DNA from: an uncultured Clostridia bacterium
GTDB taxonomy: Bacteria > Bacillota > Clostridia > Oscillospirales > UBA644
NCBI GenBank assembly: GCA_948443805.1
Contig: CAOJUB010000001.1
Location: forward strand, 62,001 to 126,000
DNA length: 64,000 nt
Reading direction: 5' to 3'
Below the pieces are notes generated by a model. That model made no database searches. It was not told where the DNA came from and saw only the letters and a program-made list of their open reading frames with translations. Of the stretch, positions 9,831 to 17,854 are shown piece by piece. The stretch's first letter is position 1. The number at the start of each line of letters is the position of its first letter. The position numbers and the translations under genes were made by a program.

Positions 9831-9957
9831 GGAAAAAAGGAATCTCAAAAGAGATTCCTTTTTTCGGGGGACAATTTCAGAAGAAGAATGAAAAAGTTAT
9901 TTCTGTTCTCGTTATGGTTACAGTATACCGTTCTTTTCTTGAATCAACCTTGAAAAT
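9831..9957. repeat. Direct repeat copy 2, offset 170 bp from copy 1
   Basis: Same hairpin and downstream block, with few substitutions and one indel. Confidence 0.9.
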
Positions 9958-10002
9958 CATTCTTCTCTTCTTTATTTTACAAATTGTTCAAAGTTGGGCG
10001 TT

Positions 10003-10707
10003 TTATAGCGTTTCGCTCAGGGACTCAAAATCTTTCATCGTACCGCTGTCATAGCCGGTAACCTTTTCTCCGTCCCGGTTTGTGAGGTGGTCGGTGACCA
10101 GAAAGGTTTTCATTCCGATTTTTCCCGCAATCATGTCTTCCGTGATATCGTTGCCCACCATTAGGCATTCTTCCGGCTGTTTTTTTATTGTTGCCGCAAT
10201 TTCCCGGTAATACTCCAGTTTTGGCTTGCAGTAGCGGGAATTTTCCATAACGGTAATCAGTTCAAAATCGGATTCTTCCATCCCGGCCGCCCGCAGCCGT
10301 GCCAGCGTGCCGGTTCGGGGAGAAAATGGATTGGTTGCCAAGACAAGGGTAAATCCCCTCTGTTTTAGTTTTTGCACAATTTTTTTCCCCAATGGATTTT
10401 GTGCAGAATCGGGCGGCAAAAAGGCTGGGGAAGAAAAATAATCATTGAAAAACGCATCGGTTTTTTCATCATAGCATCCGAATATTCGCCGGTACGTTTC
10501 TATAAAAACTTCTCGGTTATAGCGGCTTCCATCATTATTTTTGATTGCTTTGGTCGCTTCTGTCAGTCCGTCGAGAAACAGTTGGCGTGAATAACCGGCT
10601 TTTTCGGCGGCGTCTGCCATTGTTTTTCCGTAGTGCTTTTCGAACGCAGTTGTATCGATCGGATAAAGCGTTCCGTCGAGATCAAAGAGAATGGCGGTGA
10701 TTTTCAT
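10003..10707 (-). CDS. HAD family hydrolase
   Basis: MKITAILFDLDGTLYPID, LVLATNPFSPR, CLMVGNDITEDMIAG; SD-like AAAGGA upstream of ATG at 10707. Confidence 0.88.
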   Translation of the reverse strand: MKITAILFDLDGTLYPIDTTAFEKHYGKTMADAAEKAGYSRQLFLDGLTEATKAIKNNDGSRYNREVFIETYRRIFGCYDEKTDAFFNDYFSSPAFLPPDSAQNPLGKKIVQKLKQRGFTLVLATNPFSPRTGTLARLRAAGMEESDFELITVMENSRYCKPKLEYYREIAATIKKQPEECLMVGNDITEDMIAGKIGMKTFLVTDHLTNRDGEKVTGYDSGTMKDFESLSETL

Positions 10708-10743
10708 GAACATCCTTTCTTTTTTATAAAGAGCCGTTTCCGT

Positions 10744-11916
10744 TTATTCTTTATTAAGAAGGCGGTCTTCGGCAAAAATCTTTCCGTTTTTTTTATAGAT
10801 TCTCGGAACCCGCGGCGTGATCAGGCACACGATCTCGTATCCAATCGTAGAGGCTATTTCCGCAATCTCGTCGGCGGTAATTGTTTCGTCTCCGTCTTCG
10901 CCGAAAATCGTTACCGTATCGTTTAACGAAGCGTCGGGAATCTCTGTTACGTCAATCATGAACTGATCCATGCAGACTCTTCCCAGAATCGGCGCTTTTT
11001 TGCCTCGGACAAGAACGTTGCCCTTCCCTGAAAGCGCTCTCGGAACGCCATCGGCATATCCTGCGCAAACCGTTGCGACGATCGTTTCCCTATCGGTGGT
11101 GTAGGTGTGTCCGTAGCTGACAGAAATCCCTGCCGGCAATGTTTTGATGTGGATAATTTTCGATTTCAGGGACATAACCGGTTTGATTTCCGGGATTTTT
11201 TCGGTATTAACTTCTTTGGACGGACGCAGACCGTATAGAATAATGCCTTCCCGCAGCATATCGTAGCGGGGCGCAAATTCCAGTGTCGCGGCGCTGTTGT
11301 AAAGGTGCTTGAGCGGAATGAAAATTGCTTGTTTTTCCAGTTTTGTGAGAAACTGTTCAAACTGTTCCAATTGGCCTTTTGCATAGGTCTTGTCGGTTTC
11401 GTCGGCAGCGGCAAAATGACTGAAAATTCCCTCAATCGTCAGGTTCGAAAGCCCGGCGATTTTTTGTACTTCCGCAATGCTTTTGTCCGATACGGCAAAT
11501 CCGATTCGGGACATTCCGGTATCGACTGCAATATGGATCGGCATTTTCCGGCCGGCGCTTTCCGCTAGTTGATTGAGTTTTTCCGCATCGGCATAGGTAT
11601 AAATTGACGGGGTAAGCCGATAGGTTAAAAGACGGTCGAAGAGCGCTTCCGGAATTCGGCTAAGAATCAGGATCGGCGTTTGAATTCCGGCTTTCCGCAG
11701 CTGAATTCCCTCTTCGCAGAGCGCTACGGCAAAATAGTCTGCCGAATTTTCCAGCAGCTGGGCGTAACGAACCGCGCCGTGGCCGTAAGCATTGGCCTTG
11801 ATGACGGCGGCAAGTTTTGTTTTTTCCGACGTGCGTTTTCTGATCGCATCGAAATTGTTTTTTGCTCTGTCCAGGTCGATTTCCGCCCAGGTGCGGAGTT
11901 CTTCGGTATACATCAT
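10744..11916 (-). CDS. alr: Alanine racemase
   Basis: TWAEIDLDRAKNNFDAIRK, AVIKANAYGHGAV (PLP lysine motif), GRVCMDQFMIDVT. Confidence 0.96.
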   Translation of the reverse strand: MMYTEELRTWAEIDLDRAKNNFDAIRKRTSEKTKLAAVIKANAYGHGAVRYAQLLENSADYFAVALCEEGIQLRKAGIQTPILILSRIPEALFDRLLTYRLTPSIYTYADAEKLNQLAESAGRKMPIHIAVDTGMSRIGFAVSDKSIAEVQKIAGLSNLTIEGIFSHFAAADETDKTYAKGQLEQFEQFLTKLEKQAIFIPLKHLYNSAATLEFAPRYDMLREGIILYGLRPSKEVNTEKIPEIKPVMSLKSKIIHIKTLPAGISVSYGHTYTTDRETIVATVCAGYADGVPRALSGKGNVLVRGKKAPILGRVCMDQFMIDVTEIPDASLNDTVTIFGEDGDETITADEIAEIASTIGYEIVCLITPRVPRIYKKNGKIFAEDRLLNKE

Positions 11917-11945
11917 TGTTTAACCAGCCTTTTTTCAGGATCGTT

Positions 11946-12710
11946 TTACAGATTTTTCAGCGGTGTAACGGCAACGTCGGCTTTCTGAAGGGCGGCGGAG
12001 ATTTTTTCCGCGAAAAGAACGGCTTTTTCGTTGTCGCCGTGCAGGCAGATTGAATCGGCGCAAATGGAGAGTTCCGATCCATCGTTTGCCGTAACTTTTC
12101 CTTCGGTGACCATTTTTACAACGCGAACGACCGCTTCTTCTTCATTGGTGATTACCGCACCGTCCTGTCCCCGGGGAACAAGGTTTCCGTCCGGCAGATA
12201 GGCGCGGTCGGCGAAAACTTCTTGCCGGTAGGGAAGATTTTCTTCTTCTGCAGCGCGGCACATTTCACTGCCGGAAAGTGCAAGCAGGATCAGTTCCGAG
12301 GATACGGCTTTGACCCCTCGGCAGACAGCTCTGGCCAGAACCGGATCTTTTGCCGCCATATTGTAGAACGCACCGTGGGGTTTGACATGACAGAGCGGCG
12401 TGTTGTTTTCCAGGCAAAAGGCCAGCAGCGCGCCGGTTTGGTACTGTACATAGGCTTTGGCTTCATCCGGGGAGATTTTCATCGGCCGTCTTCCGAATCC
12501 CATCAGGTCGTAAAACCCGGGGTGCGCACCGATGCCCACGCCGTTTTCCGCGGCCGCCCGAACGGCTTTTCCCATGATTACCGGATCGCCTCCGTGCCAG
12601 CCGCAGGCAATATTGACCGAAGATACCAGCGGCAGGATTTTTTGATCGCAGCCGATTGTATAAGCGCCGAAACTTTCGGCATAATCACAGTTGAGGTCTA
12701 CTTTTTTCAT
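11946..12710 (-). CDS. pxpA: 5-oxoprolinase subunit A (LamB/YcsF family)
   Basis: VDLNCDYAESFGAY, SSVNIACGWHGGDP, GAHPGFYDLMGFGRR, ICLHGDNEKAV. Confidence 0.93.
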   Translation of the reverse strand: MKKVDLNCDYAESFGAYTIGCDQKILPLVSSVNIACGWHGGDPVIMGKAVRAAAENGVGIGAHPGFYDLMGFGRRPMKISPDEAKAYVQYQTGALLAFCLENNTPLCHVKPHGAFYNMAAKDPVLARAVCRGVKAVSSELILLALSGSEMCRAAEEENLPYRQEVFADRAYLPDGNLVPRGQDGAVITNEEEAVVRVVKMVTEGKVTANDGSELSICADSICLHGDNEKAVLFAEKISAALQKADVAVTPLKNL

Positions 12711-12737
12711 GGCTTATTTCGGTTCCTTCTTTTATTT

Positions 12738-13526
12738 TTAATTTTTCAGCGAGGTGTTTTTGATATCGGCGATAAACATATGGCCGGGCGCGTGGGTGAT
12801 GGCAAAAGCCGGTTTTGCCGCCATCAGCGCAGCCTGGGGCGTTACGCCGCAGGGCCAGAAAACAGGAATTTCTCCTTCCCGGACGGTGACGCTGTCTCCG
12901 TAATCCGGCGAGGCGATATCGCGGATTCCAATTTGTTCGGGGTTCCCAAAATGAACCGGCGCGCCGTGAACGCGGGGCATCTGGGCGGTAATTGCCGCGG
13001 CACGGATTGCTTCCGCCGGCGTCATCGGGCGCATGCTGACAACCATGTTGCCGTGAAAAATGCCGCCGGGCGCGCAGGGAATATTGGTGTTGAACATGGG
13101 AACATTGCGTCCTTCTTCAATATGCCGTACCGGAATGCCGGCTTCGAGCAATTCTGCTTCAAAGGAAAAACTGCAACCGATCAGAAAAGATACAAAATCG
13201 TCCTGCCACAGGTCTTCAACCGAAAGCCGTTCTTCGGCGAGACATCCGTTTTTATAAACCCGGTATTTGGGCAGATCGGTTGCAATGTCGGCATTTTTTG
13301 CGATATATCGGAGCTCCCGGCTGCCTGTGTCGCTGACTTCAAGCAGCGGACAGGAAAAGGGGTTCCGCTGGGCAAAGAGCAGAAAATCATAGGCCTGATT
13401 TTTCGGCAGAATCACTAAATTGGCCTGCGCATAACCGCTGCACATACCGGAGGTGTTCCCGGTAATTTCCTGATTTCTGATTTTTCCCCGAACCTGAGCG
13501 GGCGTCATGTTGCTATAGGCTGACAT
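12738..13526 (-). CDS. DUF1445/YcsI family protein (D-glutamate cyclase-like N-terminal-half homologue; 'putative hydro-lyase')
   Basis: SGMCSGYAQANLVILP, FLIGCSFSFEAELLEAGIPVRHIEEGRNVPMFNTNIPC, VFWPCGVTPQAA, ITHAPGHMFIADI. Confidence 0.9.
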   Translation of the reverse strand: MSAYSNMTPAQVRGKIRNQEITGNTSGMCSGYAQANLVILPKNQAYDFLLFAQRNPFSCPLLEVSDTGSRELRYIAKNADIATDLPKYRVYKNGCLAEERLSVEDLWQDDFVSFLIGCSFSFEAELLEAGIPVRHIEEGRNVPMFNTNIPCAPGGIFHGNMVVSMRPMTPAEAIRAAAITAQMPRVHGAPVHFGNPEQIGIRDIASPDYGDSVTVREGEIPVFWPCGVTPQAALMAAKPAFAITHAPGHMFIADIKNTSLKN

Positions 13527-13749
13527 GATTGCTTTCGTTTCCTTTCCGTTTGTTTTCGAAAATAGTTTTTCTTTCCTGCCGCCGAAGCAGATAAAACAGA
13601 TTGGCAAGAAGAAGATTGATGAGCGCAAGGATGATACAGATTTTATTCTGCGGTTCTGCCAGCAGATAGATTCCGAAAAACAGAAGTCCGGAAACCGTCA
13701 GCCCGATGCTTGCGATAAGTAATAGTCTGGTGATAGCACGACTGTCCAT
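13513..13749 (-). CDS. 78-aa putative two-TM membrane protein of unknown function
   Basis: MDSRAITRLLLIASIGLTVSGLLFFGIYLLAEPQNKICIILALINLLLANLFYLLRRQ; SD-like AAAAGGAG upstream; overlaps the DUF1445 start by 14 nt; no competing ORF in the gap. Confidence 0.7.
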   Translation of the reverse strand: MDSRAITRLLLIASIGLTVSGLLFFGIYLLAEPQNKICIILALINLLLANLFYLLRRQERKTIFENKRKGNESNHVSL

Positions 13750-13765
13750 ATTTCTATGTCTCCTT

Positions 13766-14719
13766 TTATGGATGGAAGGGAGGAGGCTGATGGAGAGCCT
13801 CAGCCATTTTATTCAATGTGTTTTGATCTTCCCGCAGCGCTTTGTGCGCCTCGGGAAGCGAGATTCTCTGAAAGCGGATAACGGTGCCCGGCACTGCCTG
13901 GGCGAGTTTGGATAAATCTCCTGAATAGACCGTTGCGATTTTTGCATAACCGCCGGTGGTCTGCCGGTCGCACAGGAGGATGATCGGCTGTCCGTTCCCC
14001 GGAACCTGAACCGATCCGGGGGCGATCCCGTCTGAAACAATATCCATCGGCAGGGCGGCTTCCAACATTTCGCCTTCAAGCCGGATTCCCATCCGGTCGG
14101 AGGCCGGTGTGACACGGTAAGACGCAGAAAAAAAAGTTTTCATTCCCTGTTCTGTAAAATAATCGTCCTGCGGACCGGGAATCGCCCGGATAGACAATTC
14201 GGCTTCATATACTGGTCGGGAGATCGTCCGTCTTTTCGCGTCAGGCAATATTTTCGGGGCTTTCAGGGGCAGTTCGTCTTTTTGACGGAGTTTTCTTCCG
14301 TGAAATCCGCCGACCCCGAATTTTAATCCGGTAGAAAGGCTTCCCATTTCCTTGTCCAGCGCAAATCCGCCGCTTACGGCAAGATACCCCCGGCAGCCGC
14401 TTACCGCTGCGGCCATATGGAGAATCGACCCTTTTGTTACCGGGATTGCCGTGTATGGGGGAAGGGAATTTCCGTTCAGCAGAGCGGGGATTTCCGCGCC
14501 GGTCAGGGCGATTGTGCAGTCGGCGAAAAACTGGGCGGTGATTCCTTTTACCGTCATTTCTAAAACGCCCTCGCCGGGATCGTTCCCGACAAGAAGATTG
14601 GCGAGATACATCGCTTTTTTGTCGGCCGCGCCGGTCTGCGGAAAACCAAATTCCTGCCAGCCGGTTCTTCCTTCGTCCTGCACGGTGCAGAGCGGCCCTG
14701 CGGCGATAATTCTGATCAT
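13766..14719 (-). CDS. pxpC: 5-oxoprolinase subunit C (biotin-dependent carboxyltransferase-like)
   Basis: GPLCTVQDEGRTGWQEFGFPQTGAADKKAM, SDRMGIRLEG, SDGIAPGSVQVPGNGQPIILLCDRQTTGGYAKIATV. Confidence 0.93.
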   Translation of the reverse strand: MIRIIAAGPLCTVQDEGRTGWQEFGFPQTGAADKKAMYLANLLVGNDPGEGVLEMTVKGITAQFFADCTIALTGAEIPALLNGNSLPPYTAIPVTKGSILHMAAAVSGCRGYLAVSGGFALDKEMGSLSTGLKFGVGGFHGRKLRQKDELPLKAPKILPDAKRRTISRPVYEAELSIRAIPGPQDDYFTEQGMKTFFSASYRVTPASDRMGIRLEGEMLEAALPMDIVSDGIAPGSVQVPGNGQPIILLCDRQTTGGYAKIATVYSGDLSKLAQAVPGTVIRFQRISLPEAHKALREDQNTLNKMAEALHQPPPFHP

Positions 14720-14759
14720 GACAGAGTCATCCTTTTTTGTTCTTTTTTGAAAAAGGGTA

Positions 14760-15497
14760 TTATTTTGCCGGGGCTTCTTCGGTTATTTCCGGCGTATAGG
14801 TTCCGTTTTCTTCCTGCCGGGCAATCACCTGCAGTTCAGCTTCGGAAATCTCAAAAAAACGGACGTAATCTCCGGCACGCAGCAAAACCGGTTCTTTTTT
14901 TTCTTTCGCGTAAAAACGGACTGGTGTTTTTCCGATCAGCCGCCAGCCGCCGGGCGATTCCAGCGGATAAACGCCGGTTTGGTTGCCGCCGATTCCGACG
15001 GCGCCTGCAAAAATCTTTTTTCTCGGCGTTTCCAGCCGCGGCACGGCGATTTTTTCCGACATGCCGCCCAGATAGGCGAATCCGGGAAGAAACCCCAGCA
15101 TATAAACCCGGTAATCCGTTCCGGTGTGAATCCCAATCACTTCTTTTTCGCTGAGCGAGGTATAGTCGCAGACAGACGGCATATCCGGCGCATATTCTCT
15201 GCCCGAATAGCAGACCGGAATATGGAAAATCCGTTTTTTTTCTTTTTCGGCTCCGGTGTTTTCTTCTGCCGATTCCCGGATCGCCTTTTCCAGTTTCTCA
15301 AAAGGAAGAATCAGCGGATGATAGAGTATTAAAAGCGAACGGTACGACGGGATCATTTCCGAAATTCCGGGTAAGTTTTTCTTTTCCAGCGCTTTTTTCA
15401 GCGCGGTGACCTTCCGGTTGATTTCCGGGGAAATTTCCCGCCCGAATTCGGCGCAGACCGCGCTGTCTCCGGCGGGAAGAATTTTAATGTTCGTCAA
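14760..15497 (-). CDS. pxpB: 5-oxoprolinase subunit B (allophanate hydrolase subunit 1-like)
   Basis: ILPAGDSAVCAEFG, IPVCYSGREYAPD, YMLGFLPGFAYLGGMSEKIAVPR, SPGGWRLIGKTPV. Confidence 0.94.
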   Translation of the reverse strand: MTNIKILPAGDSAVCAEFGREISPEINRKVTALKKALEKKNLPGISEMIPSYRSLLILYHPLILPFEKLEKAIRESAEENTGAEKEKKRIFHIPVCYSGREYAPDMPSVCDYTSLSEKEVIGIHTGTDYRVYMLGFLPGFAYLGGMSEKIAVPRLETPRKKIFAGAVGIGGNQTGVYPLESPGGWRLIGKTPVRFYAKEKKEPVLLRAGDYVRFFEISEAELQVIARQEENGTYTPEITEEAPAK

Positions 15498-16551
15498 AAT
15501 AACCTAACCTCTCGACCCGGTTAAACCATTCTTTGCATATTTCGGGCAGTTTCAAGGTGCTTCTTACCGTTTCCCTCATCAACGAGACAATGGCAAGGTT
15601 CATTTCTTCATTCATGCCATCGATAGCGGGAATTAATTCTCCGTACATATCGATCATCCCGGCTTCCGAAGCGGCGTAAAGCGCTCTTTTCTCGGTTTGG
15701 GGCGTATGCATAATTTCTATATTTCCTTTCAGGTAGGCGAGCGCCGCAATGACGGCGTAAACGCCCCAGTCGGAAACGGTGGCGGTCAGAATGTGCTTGG
15801 CTTTGGTGGCTGCGATGATTCCCGCGTTGCAGCCGCAGCGGCAGGTGTCGTCTCCCGCATAGGGAATATAGCGGCGCAGCGTTTTTTCGATAGTTCCCAT
15901 GCCGATTTCGTTGCCGAGATCACCGACCGCGAAGGTCTCTACGCCTTTTTTTGCCAAACAATCAAAAAGGATATCGGTTTTGGCTTCCAGATCGCTTAAA
16001 TCCAGCCCGGTAGCGTTGTGATAAACGCCTTTTTCGTTCGCGCCCGGCGCTTCGATTGCGATCACCGCGGCGGGGTTTTCCGCTGCCAGCCGTTCGGCCT
16101 GTTTTACCGCTTCTTCCCGGTCTTTGGTAAAAGACACGGCCGCCATAGCGGTCGGATATTCGCGGACTTCTTCAATGGTTCTGTAAAAATGAATACCCGC
16201 CACATACGCGAGTTTTTCCGCCGCCTGCATATTTTCTTCCGGGCAGATTAGCACCGGTTTGGCGCCGATTGCTTTGATTAGGGCGCCGGCAAGCAGAACG
16301 GTGGAGATGATACCGTCCATTTCCGCTTTTTTGAAGGGGAGCAGAACAAATCCGGACAGCAGAAAAACAAGATCGTCTTTTTTGATTGTTTTCAGCAGAT
16401 TTTCAGCAAAGGAGGTTGACAGCGGCGCCTGCGTATATTCCCTTGCCGCCGGATATAATATTTTACATACGCCGTATCCGCGGGGATCAATATTCATGAT
16501 CGAATCAAGCGAATCTCCGAGATTCCGGAGGGTTAGTTCCTTCTGGTTCAT
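15484..16551 (-). CDS. DUF4392 family protein (D-glutamate cyclase-like, C-terminal-half homologue)
   Basis: AIEAPGANEKGVYHNATGLDLS and AVGDLGNEIGMGTIEK resemble the DUF4392 half of DGLUCY; 14-nt overlap with pxpB. Confidence 0.88.
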   Translation of the reverse strand: MNQKELTLRNLGDSLDSIMNIDPRGYGVCKILYPAAREYTQAPLSTSFAENLLKTIKKDDLVFLLSGFVLLPFKKAEMDGIISTVLLAGALIKAIGAKPVLICPEENMQAAEKLAYVAGIHFYRTIEEVREYPTAMAAVSFTKDREEAVKQAERLAAENPAAVIAIEAPGANEKGVYHNATGLDLSDLEAKTDILFDCLAKKGVETFAVGDLGNEIGMGTIEKTLRRYIPYAGDDTCRCGCNAGIIAATKAKHILTATVSDWGVYAVIAALAYLKGNIEIMHTPQTEKRALYAASEAGMIDMYGELIPAIDGMNEEMNLAIVSLMRETVRSTLKLPEICKEWFNRVERLGYFDEH

Positions 16552-16574
16552 GGTCGGTGCAGCATCCTTTCTTT

Positions 16575-17414
16575 TCAGCGCGCGGTTTCTTTCTCAAAAT
16601 CGGCAACGAGTGCGTCCTGCAGTTTTTTCAGCAGTTCAGGCGCTTTCCCACCTGTCGGTTTTCCGTCAATTTCCGAAGCGGCAAGGCAGAAGGAGCCGGA
16701 AGAGGAAACAATAATTTCATCGGCGTCGAATAATTCGGCAAGGGTAAAGGGTCTTTTTTCAACCGGAATGCCGAGTTCCATGGATTTTTTGATCAGGTTC
16801 TTTCTTGCAATTCCCGGAAGGATCAGATTGTCGGTCGGCGGGGTGATGAATTTTCCGTCTTTGATGATATGAACGTTGCTGTGGGCGCATTCGGTGACGC
16901 GGTCGCCCCGGTGGAGAACCGATTCATCACAGCCGGCTTCTTCGGTTTTCTGCGCCGCCATGACGCTGGGGATCAGGTTCAGGGTTTTAATGTTGCAGTG
17001 CAAAAAGCGGGTGTCTTCCAGCGTAATCAGTTTGATTTTTTTGTATGTATCTTTTACCTTCGCCGGTTTCAGCGTAATCCAGACATTTGCCTTGCAGTCG
17101 GGAAATGCATGATTCCGGATTCCTGTTCCCCGGGTTACCTGCCAGTAAACAAACTGTTCGCCGTCGTCCACTTTGTTTACCATATCGCAGAGCAGCGTTT
17201 TCATTTCTTCTTTGGTGTGGGGAATCTCAATCCGAAGCAGTGCTGCGCTGTTGAAAAAGCGGTCGATATGATCGTCGAGGTTGTAAATTTTATGGTTTTT
17301 GCTGTAGGTCGCATCGTAAACACCGTCTCCGAAATAGCTGGCGCGGTCGTTCATGGGAATCATCATTTCTTCCAGCGGGCCGTAATTTCCGTTGTAATAA
17401 CCCAGATTTTTCAT
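16575..17414 (-). CDS. Class IV aminotransferase, probable D-amino-acid (D-alanine) transaminase
   Basis: GYYNGNYGPLEEMMIPMNDRASYFGDGVYDATY, QVTRGTGIRNHAFP, TECAHSNVHIIKDG, LPGIARKNLI; similar to Dat family. Confidence 0.88.
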   Translation of the reverse strand: MKNLGYYNGNYGPLEEMMIPMNDRASYFGDGVYDATYSKNHKIYNLDDHIDRFFNSAALLRIEIPHTKEEMKTLLCDMVNKVDDGEQFVYWQVTRGTGIRNHAFPDCKANVWITLKPAKVKDTYKKIKLITLEDTRFLHCNIKTLNLIPSVMAAQKTEEAGCDESVLHRGDRVTECAHSNVHIIKDGKFITPPTDNLILPGIARKNLIKKSMELGIPVEKRPFTLAELFDADEIIVSSSGSFCLAASEIDGKPTGGKAPELLKKLQDALVADFEKETAR

Positions 17415-17518
17415 TTTCTATCATCCTTTCTTCTATCGCGAGCCTGATGTCTCAGGTTGTGTTTTACGGGGGCGTCTTTGTATCTTCCCTCAAACGGTAA
17501 GATCCAATACTATTATTG

Positions 17519-17546
17519 ATTATAGCACTTATATTTATAAAAACAA
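17519..17546 (-). promoter_or_regulatory. Putative promoter of the 17414-10003 operon
   Basis: On the minus strand: TTGTTT, 16 nt, TATAAT (ATTATA at 17519-17524 on plus). Confidence 0.45.
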
Positions 17547-17686
17547 CAAATATTTTGTGAACATTTTTTTTGTCAAAAAAAATTTGAATTGAATCCGGAA
17601 CAGCGGATAAATCCGCACTGTCCCGTTCGGCCGGAAACGGTTTGGTTTTCTTTTTCCGTTTCAGAATCCGGGGATAAAGACTGTGA

Positions 17687-17715
17687 TTGACAAAAATCCG
17701 GTTTTATGATATACT
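17687..17715 (+). promoter_or_regulatory. SigA-like promoter
   Basis: TTGACA (17687-17692), 17-nt spacer, TATACT (17710-17715). Confidence 0.75.
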
Positions 17716-17854
17716 ATACAAGTAAAATTTTGCTGTGCCGCGATTTCTTATCCCGGACACAATTTTCTGCGGCGGTTCGGGTGAATTTTTTGTCCGGTCG
17801 GAAGCGGCAGCGAAAACCGTTATTCCATATTTTTCGAAGAAAGGGCGAGGCCAC

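Noticed and set aside
9661-9957. Possible mini-CRISPR (two similar units separated by a spacer)
   Set aside because: Only two copies, repeat ~120 bp with a terminator stem, and no cas genes.
12222-13418. 398-aa plus-strand ORF opposite pxpA and DUF1445
   Set aside because: Antisense to two well-recognised protein families; composition is typical of spurious frames opposite GC-rich third positions.
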